This document shows, in pieces, positions 45,395-54,615 of a DNA stretch of 64,000 nucleotides. The stretch is taken from positions 4,861,360 through 4,925,359 of the forward strand of contig LR594584.1 of NCBI GenBank assembly GCA_901538445.1, written 5' to 3'. Under the pieces are notes generated by a model. That model saw only the letters and a list, made by a program, of their open reading frames with translations, had not been told where the DNA came from and searched no databases. Position numbers and translations under genes: made by a program. The stretch is from Gemmataceae bacterium (GTDB taxonomy: Bacteria > Planctomycetota > Planctomycetia > Gemmatales > Gemmataceae). Positions within the stretch are counted from its first letter, which is position 1. Each line of letters begins with the position of its first letter.

Positions 45395-48355
45395 ATGTCC
45401 GAGACGAAAACGCCGTACCCGCCGAGCCCGCCCGACGTCCCCGAGGGGCTGTCCGACTACGCCGACTCGTTCGCCCGGCAGCAGAACCGGGTCCTCACCG
45501 GCCTGTTCGTCTTCCTCATCTTCTACTTCGCCAGCACCGCCCTGTTCGTCATGCTCGGCGCGTGGTGCGCCGCCACCCTCGGCGGCAAGTACGACGCGCT
45601 CAAGGTCGCCGGGCTGGTCCTCAGCGTCACGTTCGTCCTGTTCCTCGTCAAGGGTTTCTTCAAGCGGCCGGCGGTGAACCGCGACGCCTACGTCGAGGTG
45701 ACCGACGACGACCACCCGGTGCTGTTCGACTTCCTCCACCAACTGTGCGACGAGCTCGGCGCGCCGTTCCCGCACCGCGTGTACCTGTGCCCCGACGTGA
45801 TCGCCGAGTACACGGTCAGCACGTCGCTCCTGAACCTCGTCCTCGAGCCGCGGCGGGAGCTGCTCGTCGGCGTGGGGCTGGTGAACTGCACGAACCTGAG
45901 CGAGTTCAAGGCGGTCCTCGCCCACGAGTTCGGTCAGTTCTGCCACCTGGGCCGGTCCAAGAGCTACTGCGCCGTGGTGCAGCACATCGTGTTCGACCTG
46001 ATCGAGGGCGAGGACGCGATCGACCGGCTCCTGCGGCGGCTCCGGCGCGACCCGGCCGACCGCGGGCCGGGGCTCAAGGCGGTGACGTGGCCGGTCGTGT
46101 ACCCGGTGAGCTGGGTGCTCGACGCGGGCCACGCGGTGCTGTGGCTGGTGCTCAAGGCGGTCGCGCTGCCGGGCCGCGGGATGGTGTGGGAGCAGGAGTT
46201 CCACGCCGACCTCGTGGCCGTCAGCGCCGCCGGGAGCGACGCGCTGACGCACGCCCTGCTCCGCGCCCGGTTCGGGACGCGGACGTTCAACGCCGCGCTC
46301 GACGAGCTGGCGAAGCTCGCCGAGGACCGCGGGGTGTACACGAACGACCTCTACCTGCACCAGGACCGGGCCGCGGCCCTCGTGCGGTGGCGGGAGGGCC
46401 GGCCGGACCTGGGCCTGCCCCCGGTGCTGACCGAGCCCGGGGCCGGCGAGGCGGTCCGGGTGTTCGACGGGGGCGACGACGCCGAGGACGAGCACACCCC
46501 CCCGATGTGGCGGGGGCACCCGGCCAACTCGTTCCGCGAGGAGAACGCGAAGGAGCACTTCGTCCCCGCGGTCACCGACCACCGGTCCCCGTGGCTCCTG
46601 TTCGACCACCCGGCCGACCTGAAGGAGCGGATGGCCTACGAGTTCTACCGGGCCGCGTACCAGATCCGCCGGACCACCGAGCTGACCCCGGCCGCCGAGG
46701 TCCAGGCACTCATCGACGCCGAGTACCCGGACGCCGCTCCGCCGCCGGACTCCGCGAGCCGCATCCTAGAGTCGGGCGAGTTGCCCATCCCGGTCGCGGC
46801 CGAGTCGATCAACCTGGTCCCCCTCGAGGAGCAACTCCCGGTCGTGACGGCCCCCCAGCCGACGCCGGCCCGCCCGGCCGCCCCACAGCCGACGCCCGCC
46901 GACCCCGTGGCCCCGCCGGTCGCAGCGGACGAACTCCGGGGCGAGACGGTGATCGACGAGGTCATCCGCGTCATCGACGCCGGGGTGCCGCCCCCCGGGC
47001 CGGTGGGCGAACTCCCGGCTCCCGCTGCGCTGGCGGCCCCGATCGCCCCCCCGCCCGCCGAACACGCGCCGCCGGCCGAGGTCGTCGAAGCGGACGACGT
47101 GGTCGCGTTCGCCGAGGCGGTTCCGGTCGAGGCCGCGCCGCCCGTGGCGCTGCCGGCATCGGGCGTGGTGCCCGGGTCGCTGCTGGAGCGTGCCCCCACG
47201 GCGGCGGAGCCGAGCGCCAGCGTCGGCGCTGCCGAGCCGGATGCCGGCGTCCGGGTCGGCAGCGACTCGTCGCTGGAACGGCTCCTCGGGGCCGCCGTTC
47301 TCATGGAACTCCCGGTGGCCGCCGGGTTGCCCGACACCCTCGCCGAGGGCTCGGGGCTCCGCTCGCTCACCGACGACAGCAGCTTCAGCATCTCGGACCC
47401 GGAGCCCCCCGTCGCGGAGCGCGTCCCCGCCGCGGCCGCGGTCGAGCCGCCCGCGCTGGTCCACGAAGCCCACACCGCCCCCCAGAAGCCGCTCCCGGTC
47501 GCGGCCGGGGAGCACGACACGGCGGCCGCTCTCGCGGCGGACACGCTGCCCGTTGCGGCGGGCGCTCCCGTCGGGGGGCCAGCCGCTGATCCGCCCCTCC
47601 CGGCACCGCGACCGGTCGGGTCGGCGCTGATCCTCATCGCAGAAACCGTGCGGGAGCCGTTCGTGTACCCGGCCACGCCAGAGTCGGTCGCCGGGGCGCT
47701 CCCGGACTCCCCCCATGCTGAGGTGGTCGCCGTGCACGAGGCCGAGCCCGAGCCCGCGCCGGTTGAGGTGCCGGTGGCCCACCCCACGGTCGCGTTCGGG
47801 TCGTCCCCGGTCGCGAAGCCGGCCGATCGAGCCGACGACGAGTCGGACGCGTTCCTGATCGCCGGGGCGGCGGACGTGCCACCGGCCGCGGGGCGGCCGC
47901 TCGGGGGCGGCGACCAGGACGGTTCGAGCGGCGGGTCGGGGGTGGCGGTGGGCCGGAGCGAGGCGGCGAACGCCCCCCCGCCGCTGACCCCCGAGGAAGA
48001 AGAGTCGATCTACACGCTCGACCCCCGCGGGCCGGGCGGGTCGTCGCTGCTCGGCGGGTCGAAGCCGTCGTCCGCGCCGCTGGTCAAGATCGGCGTCGGC
48101 AACCTGGCCGCGACCGGGGGCTCGGCCGCCGGGACGCCGTCGCCGCGGCCCGCGTTCGGGTCGGCCCCGGCCGAGAGGGCCGGGGCGGTCGAAGCGGCCC
48201 CGAGCCCGGCCCTGGTGGCGGCCCCGGTTCCGCCGCCGGCGCTGGTGGCGGCGAGCGTGTTCGAGACGCTGGTCCCCGCCGCGGGCCGCCGCCCGGCGGT
48301 CCGCATCACGTTCGTGAAGCCGGGCGAGAAGTCCCCGATCGGAACGGGTCGGTAG
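45395..48355 (+). CDS. M48-like membrane metalloprotease homologue with altered zinc motif and long disordered tail
   Basis: 986 residues. Two membrane segments at about 34-60 and 70-87 precede an M48-like domain: LVNCTNLSEFKAVLAHEFGQF, where the zinc motif is HEFGQ (177-181) instead of HEFGH, and the later glutamate region EQEFHADLVAVSAA. The second zinc-binding His is thus Gln, while the catalytic Glu and third ligand remain; the protein may be inactive or bind zinc differently. From about residue 440 to the end (over 500 residues) the chain is Pro/Ala/Glu-rich low complexity with no fold visible. Start ATG 45395 follows the predicted promoter. Confidence 0.8.
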   Translation: MSETKTPYPPSPPDVPEGLSDYADSFARQQNRVLTGLFVFLIFYFASTALFVMLGAWCAATLGGKYDALKVAGLVLSVTFVLFLVKGFFKRPAVNRDAYVEVTDDDHPVLFDFLHQLCDELGAPFPHRVYLCPDVIAEYTVSTSLLNLVLEPRRELLVGVGLVNCTNLSEFKAVLAHEFGQFCHLGRSKSYCAVVQHIVFDLIEGEDAIDRLLRRLRRDPADRGPGLKAVTWPVVYPVSWVLDAGHAVLWLVLKAVALPGRGMVWEQEFHADLVAVSAAGSDALTHALLRARFGTRTFNAALDELAKLAEDRGVYTNDLYLHQDRAAALVRWREGRPDLGLPPVLTEPGAGEAVRVFDGGDDAEDEHTPPMWRGHPANSFREENAKEHFVPAVTDHRSPWLLFDHPADLKERMAYEFYRAAYQIRRTTELTPAAEVQALIDAEYPDAAPPPDSASRILESGELPIPVAAESINLVPLEEQLPVVTAPQPTPARPAAPQPTPADPVAPPVAADELRGETVIDEVIRVIDAGVPPPGPVGELPAPAALAAPIAPPPAEHAPPAEVVEADDVVAFAEAVPVEAAPPVALPASGVVPGSLLERAPTAAEPSASVGAAEPDAGVRVGSDSSLERLLGAAVLMELPVAAGLPDTLAEGSGLRSLTDDSSFSISDPEPPVAERVPAAAAVEPPALVHEAHTAPQKPLPVAAGEHDTAAALAADTLPVAAGAPVGGPAADPPLPAPRPVGSALILIAETVREPFVYPATPESVAGALPDSPHAEVVAVHEAEPEPAPVEVPVAHPTVAFGSSPVAKPADRADDESDAFLIAGAADVPPAAGRPLGGGDQDGSSGGSGVAVGRSEAANAPPPLTPEEEESIYTLDPRGPGGSSLLGGSKPSSAPLVKIGVGNLAATGGSAAGTPSPRPAFGSAPAERAGAVEAAPSPALVAAPVPPPALVAASVFETLVPAAGRRPAVRITFVKPGEKSPIGTGR

Positions 48356-48404
48356 GTTCGCGTTTCGAAACCACCGCTCAACGTTTGACGCTCGCCCCGC
48401 CGCC

Positions 48405-49340
48405 TCACAGCGCCCGCTCGAAGATCGGGAACCGGCCCTGCTCCTTGAAGTACCGGCTGTAGAAGAGGACGAGGTACTTCACGTCGGACGGGCACTGCGC
48501 CGCGAAGGCGTCCACCGACCCGTCGGTCATCTCCTCGCTCAGCGCCGACAGCAGCGTCAGCGCCGCCGGGGCCGCCCGCTCCGGTTCCAGCGCGACGAAG
48601 CTGAACAGGCCGTTCACCCGCTTCGTGTTCAGCCCCTCGGTGCCGAACGCACCCAGCCGGAAGCACGGGGCGAGCGGGTCCACCTTCCGCACGTCGGCGT
48701 AGTCGCGGCGGTCCAGTCCCAGCCCGACCGCGTAGGGGAGCCCGGTGCCCCGCGCCCGCAGCACCCGCACGGCGCTGGCCGGGAAGTGCGGGTTCTCGAA
48801 GAAGTACGCTTCGAGCTCCTCCTCCGGCAGGCGGAGGACGCCCCGGCCCGCCCGCGCCAGCGCCGGGACGTCCTCGGGGAGCAGCGGCTCGACCGGGACC
48901 GACTTGTCGAGGAGCGTCGGCATGTCGCCGATCGCGCTCCAGTAGTTGATCACGTCGCGGGCGTGCGCGAACCCGTGGTCGGCGAAGAACCGCAGTACCG
49001 GCTCCCAGTCGCGGCGGTACGCAGCGAACAGCTTCGCGAGCCCGCGGGCCTTCGCCGCTCGCACCGCGGCGTCGAGCAGCGCAGGCGCGGCCGCCTCCGC
49101 ACCGGGCACGCACCACGGGAAGCTGACCCGGCCCTGCCCGGGCTCGAGCACGCAGTACCCGACGACCCGGCCGCCGTCCTCGGCGTAGAACCGCGTGGCC
49201 GGGTCGAACGCGGGCGCGGCGGTCCGCTTGCGGACGTCGGCGGCGGCCGCGGGCTTGAACCCGGGCAGCGCCGCGGCGGCGGCGTTGAAGACCGCGGCCT
49301 GCGCGGCCTCGTCGTCGGGCTGGAAGGTGCGAATGTTCAC
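48405..49340 (-). CDS. GNAT-type N-acetyltransferase
   Basis: 311 residues. The N-terminal 140 residues fit a GNAT fold: MNIRTFQPDDEAAQAAVFNAA, FYAEDGGRVVGYCVLEPGQGRVSFPWCVPG, then AAPALLDAAVRAAKARGLAKLFAAYRRDWEPVLRFFADHGFAHARD. The pyrophosphate loop (Q/RxxGxG/A) is not well kept, which is unusual. The C-terminal half (PVEPLLPEDVPALARAGRGVLR...) starts like a second GNAT repeat, so this may be a tandem-GNAT protein with one degenerate half. Substrate unknown. Convergent with the M48-like gene. Confidence 0.7.
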   Translation of the reverse strand: MNIRTFQPDDEAAQAAVFNAAAAALPGFKPAAAADVRKRTAAPAFDPATRFYAEDGGRVVGYCVLEPGQGRVSFPWCVPGAEAAAPALLDAAVRAAKARGLAKLFAAYRRDWEPVLRFFADHGFAHARDVINYWSAIGDMPTLLDKSVPVEPLLPEDVPALARAGRGVLRLPEEELEAYFFENPHFPASAVRVLRARGTGLPYAVGLGLDRRDYADVRKVDPLAPCFRLGAFGTEGLNTKRVNGLFSFVALEPERAAPAALTLLSALSEEMTDGSVDAFAAQCPSDVKYLVLFYSRYFKEQGRFPIFERAL

Positions 49341-49501
49341 GGGCGGTCACGCGGCTGAGGAATGAGACACTGGTATCGTAACCGGTCCGCGGCACCGCGG
49401 CGAACGCGGTTCCGCGGCGGCCCCGCGCGACGGGGCACGTTGGGGTTGCCCCGGCGGCGCGCCAGGCGGTAGCCTCTGTGCCGCGCCCAGAAGGAGGCCA
49501 C

Positions 49502-51085
49502 ATGACGCCCGCCACGGACGGCCCGCAGCTCTCGAACCGCTTGTTACCCGTCGGATCGCAAACCGTCGTCGTCGCCGGGGACTCGTCTGCGGCGCCGTGG
49601 TCGTGGGTCGCGTCGCGGTTGCTCCTCGTCGCGCTCGTCGCACTCGGGACCGGCCTGCGGGTGGTGCCGCTGGCCCAGAACCGGGACCTGTGGATCGACG
49701 AGGCGATGCTCGCGCTGAACCTGGTCGAGCGGACGCCGGCCGGGTTGCTAGAACCGCTGGCGTGGAACCAGGGCGCGCCGGCCGGGTTTCTGCTCGCCAC
49801 GAAGGCCACCATCTCTGCCGCTGGCGCGTCGGAGTGGGGGCTGCGGCTGCTCCCGTTCGTTGCGTCGGTGCTGGGCGTGGCCGGGTTCGCGTGGGTGTCC
49901 CGGCGGGCGCTCGCGCCGCCGGCCGCCACGCTGGCCCTCGCCCTCTTCGCGGTGAACCCGGTGCTCACCAGCTACGCGGCCGAGTGCAAGCAGTACGCGG
50001 TGGACGCGGCGGCCGCCGTGGGTCTGCTCGGCGTCTCGCTGGGGCTCCTGCGCGGCACCTCCGGCGGGTGGCGGTACGCGGTCCTCGCGGCGTGCGGCGC
50101 GGCGGCCGTGTGGTTCTCGCACCCGGCCGCGTTCGTCCTCGGCGGCATCGGGACGGCCCTGCTCGCCGACGCCGCGCTCGCAAGGGACCGGCGGCGGCTC
50201 CTGGCGGCCGCGGCGACCGTGGGGTGCTGGCTCGCGAGTTTCGCTGCGTGCTACGCGCTCACGCTGAGGCACCTCGGCACCAGCCGCTACCTGCTCGACT
50301 ACTGGGCCGGGCACTTTCTTCCGGTGCCGCCGACCGGCCCCGGCGACGCCGTGTGGCTCGTCGACCACGCCGTCGACTTCTTCGTTTACCCCGGCGGCCT
50401 GGGCGGGTCCGAGTTCGCCCTCGGCGGCCTCGCGGCGCTCCTCGGCCTCGTGGGCGTCGTGGAGTTGTGGCGGCGGCGGTGGCCGCTGGCGGTCGCGCTG
50501 GTGCTCCCGGCGGCGCTGGCCCTCGCGGCGTCCGGGGCGCAGAAGTACCCGTTCGCGGGCCGGCTGCTGCTGTTCCTCGTCCCGCTCGCGCTGCTCGCCG
50601 TCGCGGAGGGGGCGTGCCGCGTGGCCGCGTGCCTGCGGGCCGTTCACCCGGCCGCGGGGCCGCTCCTCGTCGGGGTCCTCGTGCTGGGCTCCGCGCTCGA
50701 AGTGGCGCAGTCGTTCAAGCGCCCGGCGCGGCACGAGCAGATCACCGAGGTGCTGGGCGAGCTGCGCGCCCGGCTCCGCACCGGGGACCGCGTGTACCTG
50801 TACTACGGGGGCGTGCCGGCGTTCACGTTCTACACCCGCGACAACCCGCTCCCGGTGCCCGTGACGTTCGGAGCGGAGTCGCGGGCCGACCGCGCCGCGT
50901 ACCGCGACGAACTCCGCCGGTTCGCCGGCGAGCCACGGGTGTGGCTCGTGTTCGCGCACCGGTACCGGGACGAGGAGTCGCTCCTGCGTGCGCACGCCGA
51001 GGCGCTCGGGGAGTGCCGGGACGAGGTGCGGCGGCCCGGCGCGGCCGCGTACCTGTACGACTTCCGGGCGGCCCGGGAACGTTAG
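49502..51085 (+). CDS. GT-C fold membrane glycosyltransferase (ArnT/PMT-like)
   Basis: 527 residues with about ten to eleven hydrophobic segments. Near the start, after the first membrane segment, comes RDLWIDEAMLALNLVER, the acidic D-E pair in the first outer loop that is typical of GT-C transferases; later ALFAVNPVLTSYAAECKQYAVD matches the second conserved loop (ExxxY). The C-terminal 120 residues are a soluble outer domain (VYLYYGGVPAFTFYTRDNPLPVPV...WLVFAHRYRDEE). Such enzymes use polyprenyl-phosphate sugars on the outer face. Start ATG 49502 is fixed by AAGGAGG seven bases upstream. Confidence 0.83.
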   Translation: MTPATDGPQLSNRLLPVGSQTVVVAGDSSAAPWSWVASRLLLVALVALGTGLRVVPLAQNRDLWIDEAMLALNLVERTPAGLLEPLAWNQGAPAGFLLATKATISAAGASEWGLRLLPFVASVLGVAGFAWVSRRALAPPAATLALALFAVNPVLTSYAAECKQYAVDAAAAVGLLGVSLGLLRGTSGGWRYAVLAACGAAAVWFSHPAAFVLGGIGTALLADAALARDRRRLLAAAATVGCWLASFAACYALTLRHLGTSRYLLDYWAGHFLPVPPTGPGDAVWLVDHAVDFFVYPGGLGGSEFALGGLAALLGLVGVVELWRRRWPLAVALVLPAALALAASGAQKYPFAGRLLLFLVPLALLAVAEGACRVAACLRAVHPAAGPLLVGVLVLGSALEVAQSFKRPARHEQITEVLGELRARLRTGDRVYLYYGGVPAFTFYTRDNPLPVPVTFGAESRADRAAYRDELRRFAGEPRVWLVFAHRYRDEESLLRAHAEALGECRDEVRRPGAAAYLYDFRAARER

Positions 51086-51204
51086 TCCGGCTGTGCGACG
51101 TGTGCGGCGCACCGGCCGGGCGAACCGGTCCGACCCCGCTTGAACCGTGCCCGGGGGCCGGGTATGGTCAAGTGTGGCGGTCGGGCTCCCCGGAGGCGGT
51201 GACC

Positions 51205-51945
51205 ATGCGCGAACATCGGATGCACAGGCGAGGGTTCCTCGGGGCCGTTGCCCTCTCGGCCGTCGGCGGCCCGCTGGCGCTCGCCCAGAACGCCGCCGAG
51301 AGGAAGATCGACCCGATCAACCTCCCGCTCGACAAGTCCGACGTGTGGACCCTGCACTTCCGGTACAAGGTGCCCCGGATCGCCACGCTCGACACCCTCG
51401 ATGCGACCGGCAAGAAGGTCAAGAAGACCATCTGGTACATGTGGTACCAGGTGTACAACATGAGCGGGGAGCCGCAGACGTTCCTCCCCGAGTTCGAACT
51501 GGTCACGAAGGACCTGAACACGGCGCACCTCGACCAGCCCGAGCCGTACCTGCTGGAGCAGCTCAAGAAGATCGAGGACCCGACCGGCATCCTCGGGTTC
51601 CAGTCCACGATCACGATCTCGAAGCGGCCGATCCCGCCGAGCAAGCCCGACGCGATCCCGCGGGTCGTGTCCGGCGTCGCGATCTGGACCGACATCTTCG
51701 AGAAGGCCCCGAACACGAACAAGTTCAGCGTCTACGTCCTCGGCCTCTCGAACGGCTTGGCCGTCGAGGAGACGCCGACCGGCGAGAAGCTCATCAAGCG
51801 GAAGACGCTCCAGATCAACTTCGTGCGCCCGGCCGACGACCTGAAGCCGCAACTCGCCGACTTTGCGGCCGACGAGGGGAACGGCCCGGCCGAGCGGTGG
51901 ATCTACCGCACCGTGTCGAGCGTGAAGCCCAAGGCCCCGCAATGA
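51205..51945 (+). CDS. Tat-signal exported protein of unknown function
   Basis: 246 residues. The N-terminus has a twin-arginine signal: HRRGFLGAVALSAVGGPLALAQ. The mature part (VWTLHFRYKVPRIATLDTLDATGKKVKKTIWYMWYQVYNMSGEP..., then FLPEFELVTKD and VSGVAIWTDIFEKAPNTNKFSVYVLGLSNGL) looks beta-rich and seems to describe a planctomycete-specific exported protein. No Cys is present in the mature part. No family name known to me. Start ATG 51205 gives the Tat signal without extra residues; the long open frame upstream is a shadow of the GT-C gene. Confidence 0.75.
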   Translation: MREHRMHRRGFLGAVALSAVGGPLALAQNAAERKIDPINLPLDKSDVWTLHFRYKVPRIATLDTLDATGKKVKKTIWYMWYQVYNMSGEPQTFLPEFELVTKDLNTAHLDQPEPYLLEQLKKIEDPTGILGFQSTITISKRPIPPSKPDAIPRVVSGVAIWTDIFEKAPNTNKFSVYVLGLSNGLAVEETPTGEKLIKRKTLQINFVRPADDLKPQLADFAADEGNGPAERWIYRTVSSVKPKAPQ

Positions 51946-52007
51946 AGGTGTGAGCCGCAGTGCGTTTGCCCGCGGCGGCGAATCCTCGGCCGGCTACTCC
52001 GCCGGTG

Positions 52008-53183
52008 CTACTGAACCCGGTTTCCCACGATCACCGCCTGCTCGCCTGCCACGCGGGTCAGAATCACCACCCGGTGTTCTGACCCGCTCAGCTTGAGCCT
52101 CCGCGTGACCTCGTCCGCGTCCAACATCGACCCGCGCTTTACCATCGTCACCCGCCCGACGCCGTGTTCCCGCAAGTAGTCGCGGAGCTGCCCGGCGTGG
52201 AACCGGTCGCTGTGCTCGACGCGGTACGCGGTCACGAACGGCGAGCGCACCACCTCGGGGCCGGTGAGCGTCGCGACCTGCCAGTCGAACGGCGACAGGT
52301 CGAGTTGCTCGGCAAGGACGCCCGTGAGCCCGGCGCGCACCACCGCCGGATCGGGGTCGTAGACGTACTCTCCGACCTCGGTCGGCGCGCCCGTCGGGGG
52401 CGGCTCACCGGCCGCGGAGAGTGTGGCACCTGCGGGGAGCACGGTCGCCCGCCACGCCGCCGAGCGGAGCGGCCCGAGCCACAGCACGCACTCCTTCATC
52501 TCGCCCCCGACCGAAAGGAATTCGGCCTCGGCGTCGAGAGCCGAAACGTCGCCGCGGTTCACCCCTGGGGCGATCTTCACGCCGATCGGGAAGCCCGTTG
52601 GGAACCGGCCGCGGAGCGCCGACAGCGACGGAGCGTACGCCTCCGGGTCGAGGTGCCGCTTGCCGTCGGAGCGGCGGTTGGGGTCGGCGAACGCGGCCCG
52701 CACGTCCGGGAGCGGAACGGTGAGCGCGTCGGCCTCGTGGACCGTGACGCGCTCGGCCACGCCCAGCACCGCCGCATTCGCCGCCGCCATTGCGGCGCGG
52801 AGCGGGTCGAGTTCGATCGCGTGAACGGTGAGCCCCGCGGCCGCGAACGCGACGGTGTCGCCGCCGATTCCGCAGCACAAGTCGGCTACTGTCCCGAACG
52901 GCGCGAGCCGCGCGGCCCGGTACCGCGCCACCGCGTCGCCGGACGCCTGTTCGAGTGCCTCGCGGGTGAAGTACATGCGGTCGGCGGCCGCGAACTTCGC
53001 CTTCGCCCGCTGCCGCAGCAGCACCGTGTCGAGGGCGGCCTTCGCCAGCGCCGGCGGGGAGTGCTTCCGCAACTTCTCGAAGCACGCGAGGAACCCCGCC
53101 TCGGTCGGGCCGAGTGCGGCCGCGGCGAGGAGCACCCGCTGCCCGGCGGGCGTCAGCAACTCGCGAAACACTTCCAGGTCCAT
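52008..53183 (-). CDS. Class I SAM methyltransferase with THUMP-like C-terminal domain
   Basis: 391 residues. An N-terminal helical part is followed by a Rossmann methyltransferase: VADLCCGIGGDTVAFAAAGLTVHAIELDP (motif I and the acidic end of strand 2), HEADAL and then ADPNRRSDGKRH, resembling the (N/D)PP-type motif IV as DPN. The C-terminal part (VVRAGLTGVLAEQLDLSPFDWQVATLTGP...) fits the THUMP-like domain found in putative RNA methyltransferases. The target is unknown but probably RNA. Start ATG 53183. Confidence 0.85.
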   Translation of the reverse strand: MDLEVFRELLTPAGQRVLLAAAALGPTEAGFLACFEKLRKHSPPALAKAALDTVLLRQRAKAKFAAADRMYFTREALEQASGDAVARYRAARLAPFGTVADLCCGIGGDTVAFAAAGLTVHAIELDPLRAAMAAANAAVLGVAERVTVHEADALTVPLPDVRAAFADPNRRSDGKRHLDPEAYAPSLSALRGRFPTGFPIGVKIAPGVNRGDVSALDAEAEFLSVGGEMKECVLWLGPLRSAAWRATVLPAGATLSAAGEPPPTGAPTEVGEYVYDPDPAVVRAGLTGVLAEQLDLSPFDWQVATLTGPEVVRSPFVTAYRVEHSDRFHAGQLRDYLREHGVGRVTMVKRGSMLDADEVTRRLKLSGSEHRVVILTRVAGEQAVIVGNRVQ

Positions 53184-53268
53184 GTCGGCCGGTCCCCTCT
53201 CTCGACGTTCTTCGCGCAGGTTGCTAGTCTAAGACATTCCAGTACAGGCCACGCACAGGAGAGGAATC

Positions 53269-53517
53269 ATGGGCAACCCCGCGATGGTGAAGCGGAAGAA
53301 CTCGGAGAAGCGCCGGAAGCGGTACGAGCAGCGGCTCGGGCCGGGCGTGTACCTGCCGAAGGACGAGCGGCTCGCGTTCAACGCCGCCGCCGAGAAGGCG
53401 ATCGCCGCCGCGACCGCCGAGAAGGCCAAGTACGATGCGGACAAGAAGGCCGCCAAGGCCAAGAAGAAGGCCGAGGCCCCGGCCGCCGCGGCTCCCGCCG
53501 CCGAAGCCAAGAAGTGA
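53269..53517 (+). CDS. Small basic protein with Lys/Ala-rich tail
   Basis: 82 residues. The first 40 (NPAMVKRKNSEKRRKRYEQRLGPGVYLPKDER) are strongly basic and the rest is a Lys/Ala/Glu helix (EKAIAAATAEKAKYDADKKAAKAKKKAEA...). It resembles small nucleic-acid-binding proteins of planctomycetes, but no family is recognised. ACAGGAGAGG before the ATG is a good ribosome-binding site. A REP-like element begins three bases after the stop codon. Confidence 0.7.
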   Translation: MGNPAMVKRKNSEKRRKRYEQRLGPGVYLPKDERLAFNAAAEKAIAAATAEKAKYDADKKAAKAKKKAEAPAAAAPAAEAKK

Positions 53518-53520
53518 GTT

Positions 53521-53600
53521 GGCGAGCGGGGGACGTGAGTCCCCCGGTTGTCACCGTCAGTTCGTCAAACGCACCGGGGGACTCACGTCCCCCGCTCGCC
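53521..53600. repeat. REP-like palindromic element, class 1, copy C
   Basis: It begins GGCGAGCGGGGGACGTGAGT and ends GACTCACGTCCCCCGCTCGCC: the 27-base ends are perfect complements around 26 bases. It fills nearly all of the gap between two convergent genes, so it may act as a shared terminator for the small basic gene and tsaD. Confidence 0.8.
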
Positions 53601-53601
53601 G

Positions 53602-54615
53602 TTAGATCCAGTTCGGTTCCGCGTCGAGGTCGGCCGGCGCGAACTCCCCGCGCGTCCACTTCTCGACCGCCAGCGCCGCCATCGCCGCGTTGTCCGTGCA
53701 GAGCGCCAGCGGGGGGATGAACAGCTCCGCCCGCTCCTTCGCGCACATCGCCTCCAGCGACGCCCGCAGCGGCTTGTTCGCGGAGACGCCGCCGCCGACC
53801 GCGAGCCGCTTCAGACCGGTCTTCCGCAGCGCCTGCTTGCACTTGATCGTGAGCACGTCCACCGCCGCGGCCTGGAAGCTCGCCGCAAGGTTCGCCCGCT
53901 TGGTGCCGGGCTCGGGCGGCTTCGCGCGTGCCACGTCCTGTCCGTGGCAGGCGTACATCACCGCTGTCTTGAGCCCGCTGAAGCTAAACTCCAGCCGGCC
54001 GTCGTCGGCGAACGGCCGCGGCAGCGAGTACGCTTTCGGGTCGCCGCCCGCCGCCTCGCGCTCGACCGCCGGGCCGCCCGGGAACCCCAGCCCGAGGATC
54101 GCGGCGACCTTGTCGAACGCCTCGCCGGCCGCGTCGTCTCGCGTGCCGCCGAGCAGCGTCATCGACAGCGGGCCGTCGCACCTGAACAGCGCCGTGTGGC
54201 CGCCGCTGACGACGAGCCCCACGCACGGGAAGATGTCGCGGCCCGCGGCGAGCCGGCAGGCGTAGATGTGGCTCTGGACGTGGTTCACGGCGATGAGGGG
54301 TACGCTGAGGCCGAGCGCGAGCACCTTCGCGGCCGACACGCCGATGAGCAACGCGCCCACCAACCCCGGCGTGTTGTGGACCGCGACGCACCCGATGTCG
54401 GCGAGCGTGACGCCGGCCTTCACGAGCGCCTCGTCGATCACCGGCAGCAGGTTCCGCAGGTGCGCGCGTGACGCGATCTCGGGGACGACGCCGCCGAACT
54501 TCGCGTGCAGGTCGGTCTGCGACGCGACGACGCTCGACAGCACGGTGAGTTCGTCGGTGAACACGGCCGCGGCCGTCTCGTCGCAGCTCGTCTCAAGGGC
54601 CAAGAAGTGTGTCAT
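53602..54615 (-). CDS. tsaD: tRNA N6-adenosine threonylcarbamoyltransferase TsaD
   Basis: 337 residues, the usual length. TsaD moves the threonylcarbamoyl group to A37 of tRNAs that read ANN codons, as part of the TsaBDE complex. ASKHA-fold marks: LALETSCDETAAAVF, metal ligands in NHVQSHIYA (His112, His116), VSGGHTALF, GEAFDKVAAILGLGFPGGP and GGGVSANKPLR; the third metal-ligand Asp is in CTDNAAMAA. Start ATG 54615 overlaps the stop of the LRR gene upstream (ATGA). An essential gene at the end of an operon of unrelated-looking genes is a helpful regulatory clue. Confidence 0.96.
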   Translation of the reverse strand: MTHFLALETSCDETAAAVFTDELTVLSSVVASQTDLHAKFGGVVPEIASRAHLRNLLPVIDEALVKAGVTLADIGCVAVHNTPGLVGALLIGVSAAKVLALGLSVPLIAVNHVQSHIYACRLAAGRDIFPCVGLVVSGGHTALFRCDGPLSMTLLGGTRDDAAGEAFDKVAAILGLGFPGGPAVEREAAGGDPKAYSLPRPFADDGRLEFSFSGLKTAVMYACHGQDVARAKPPEPGTKRANLAASFQAAAVDVLTIKCKQALRKTGLKRLAVGGGVSANKPLRASLEAMCAKERAELFIPPLALCTDNAAMAALAVEKWTRGEFAPADLDAEPNWI

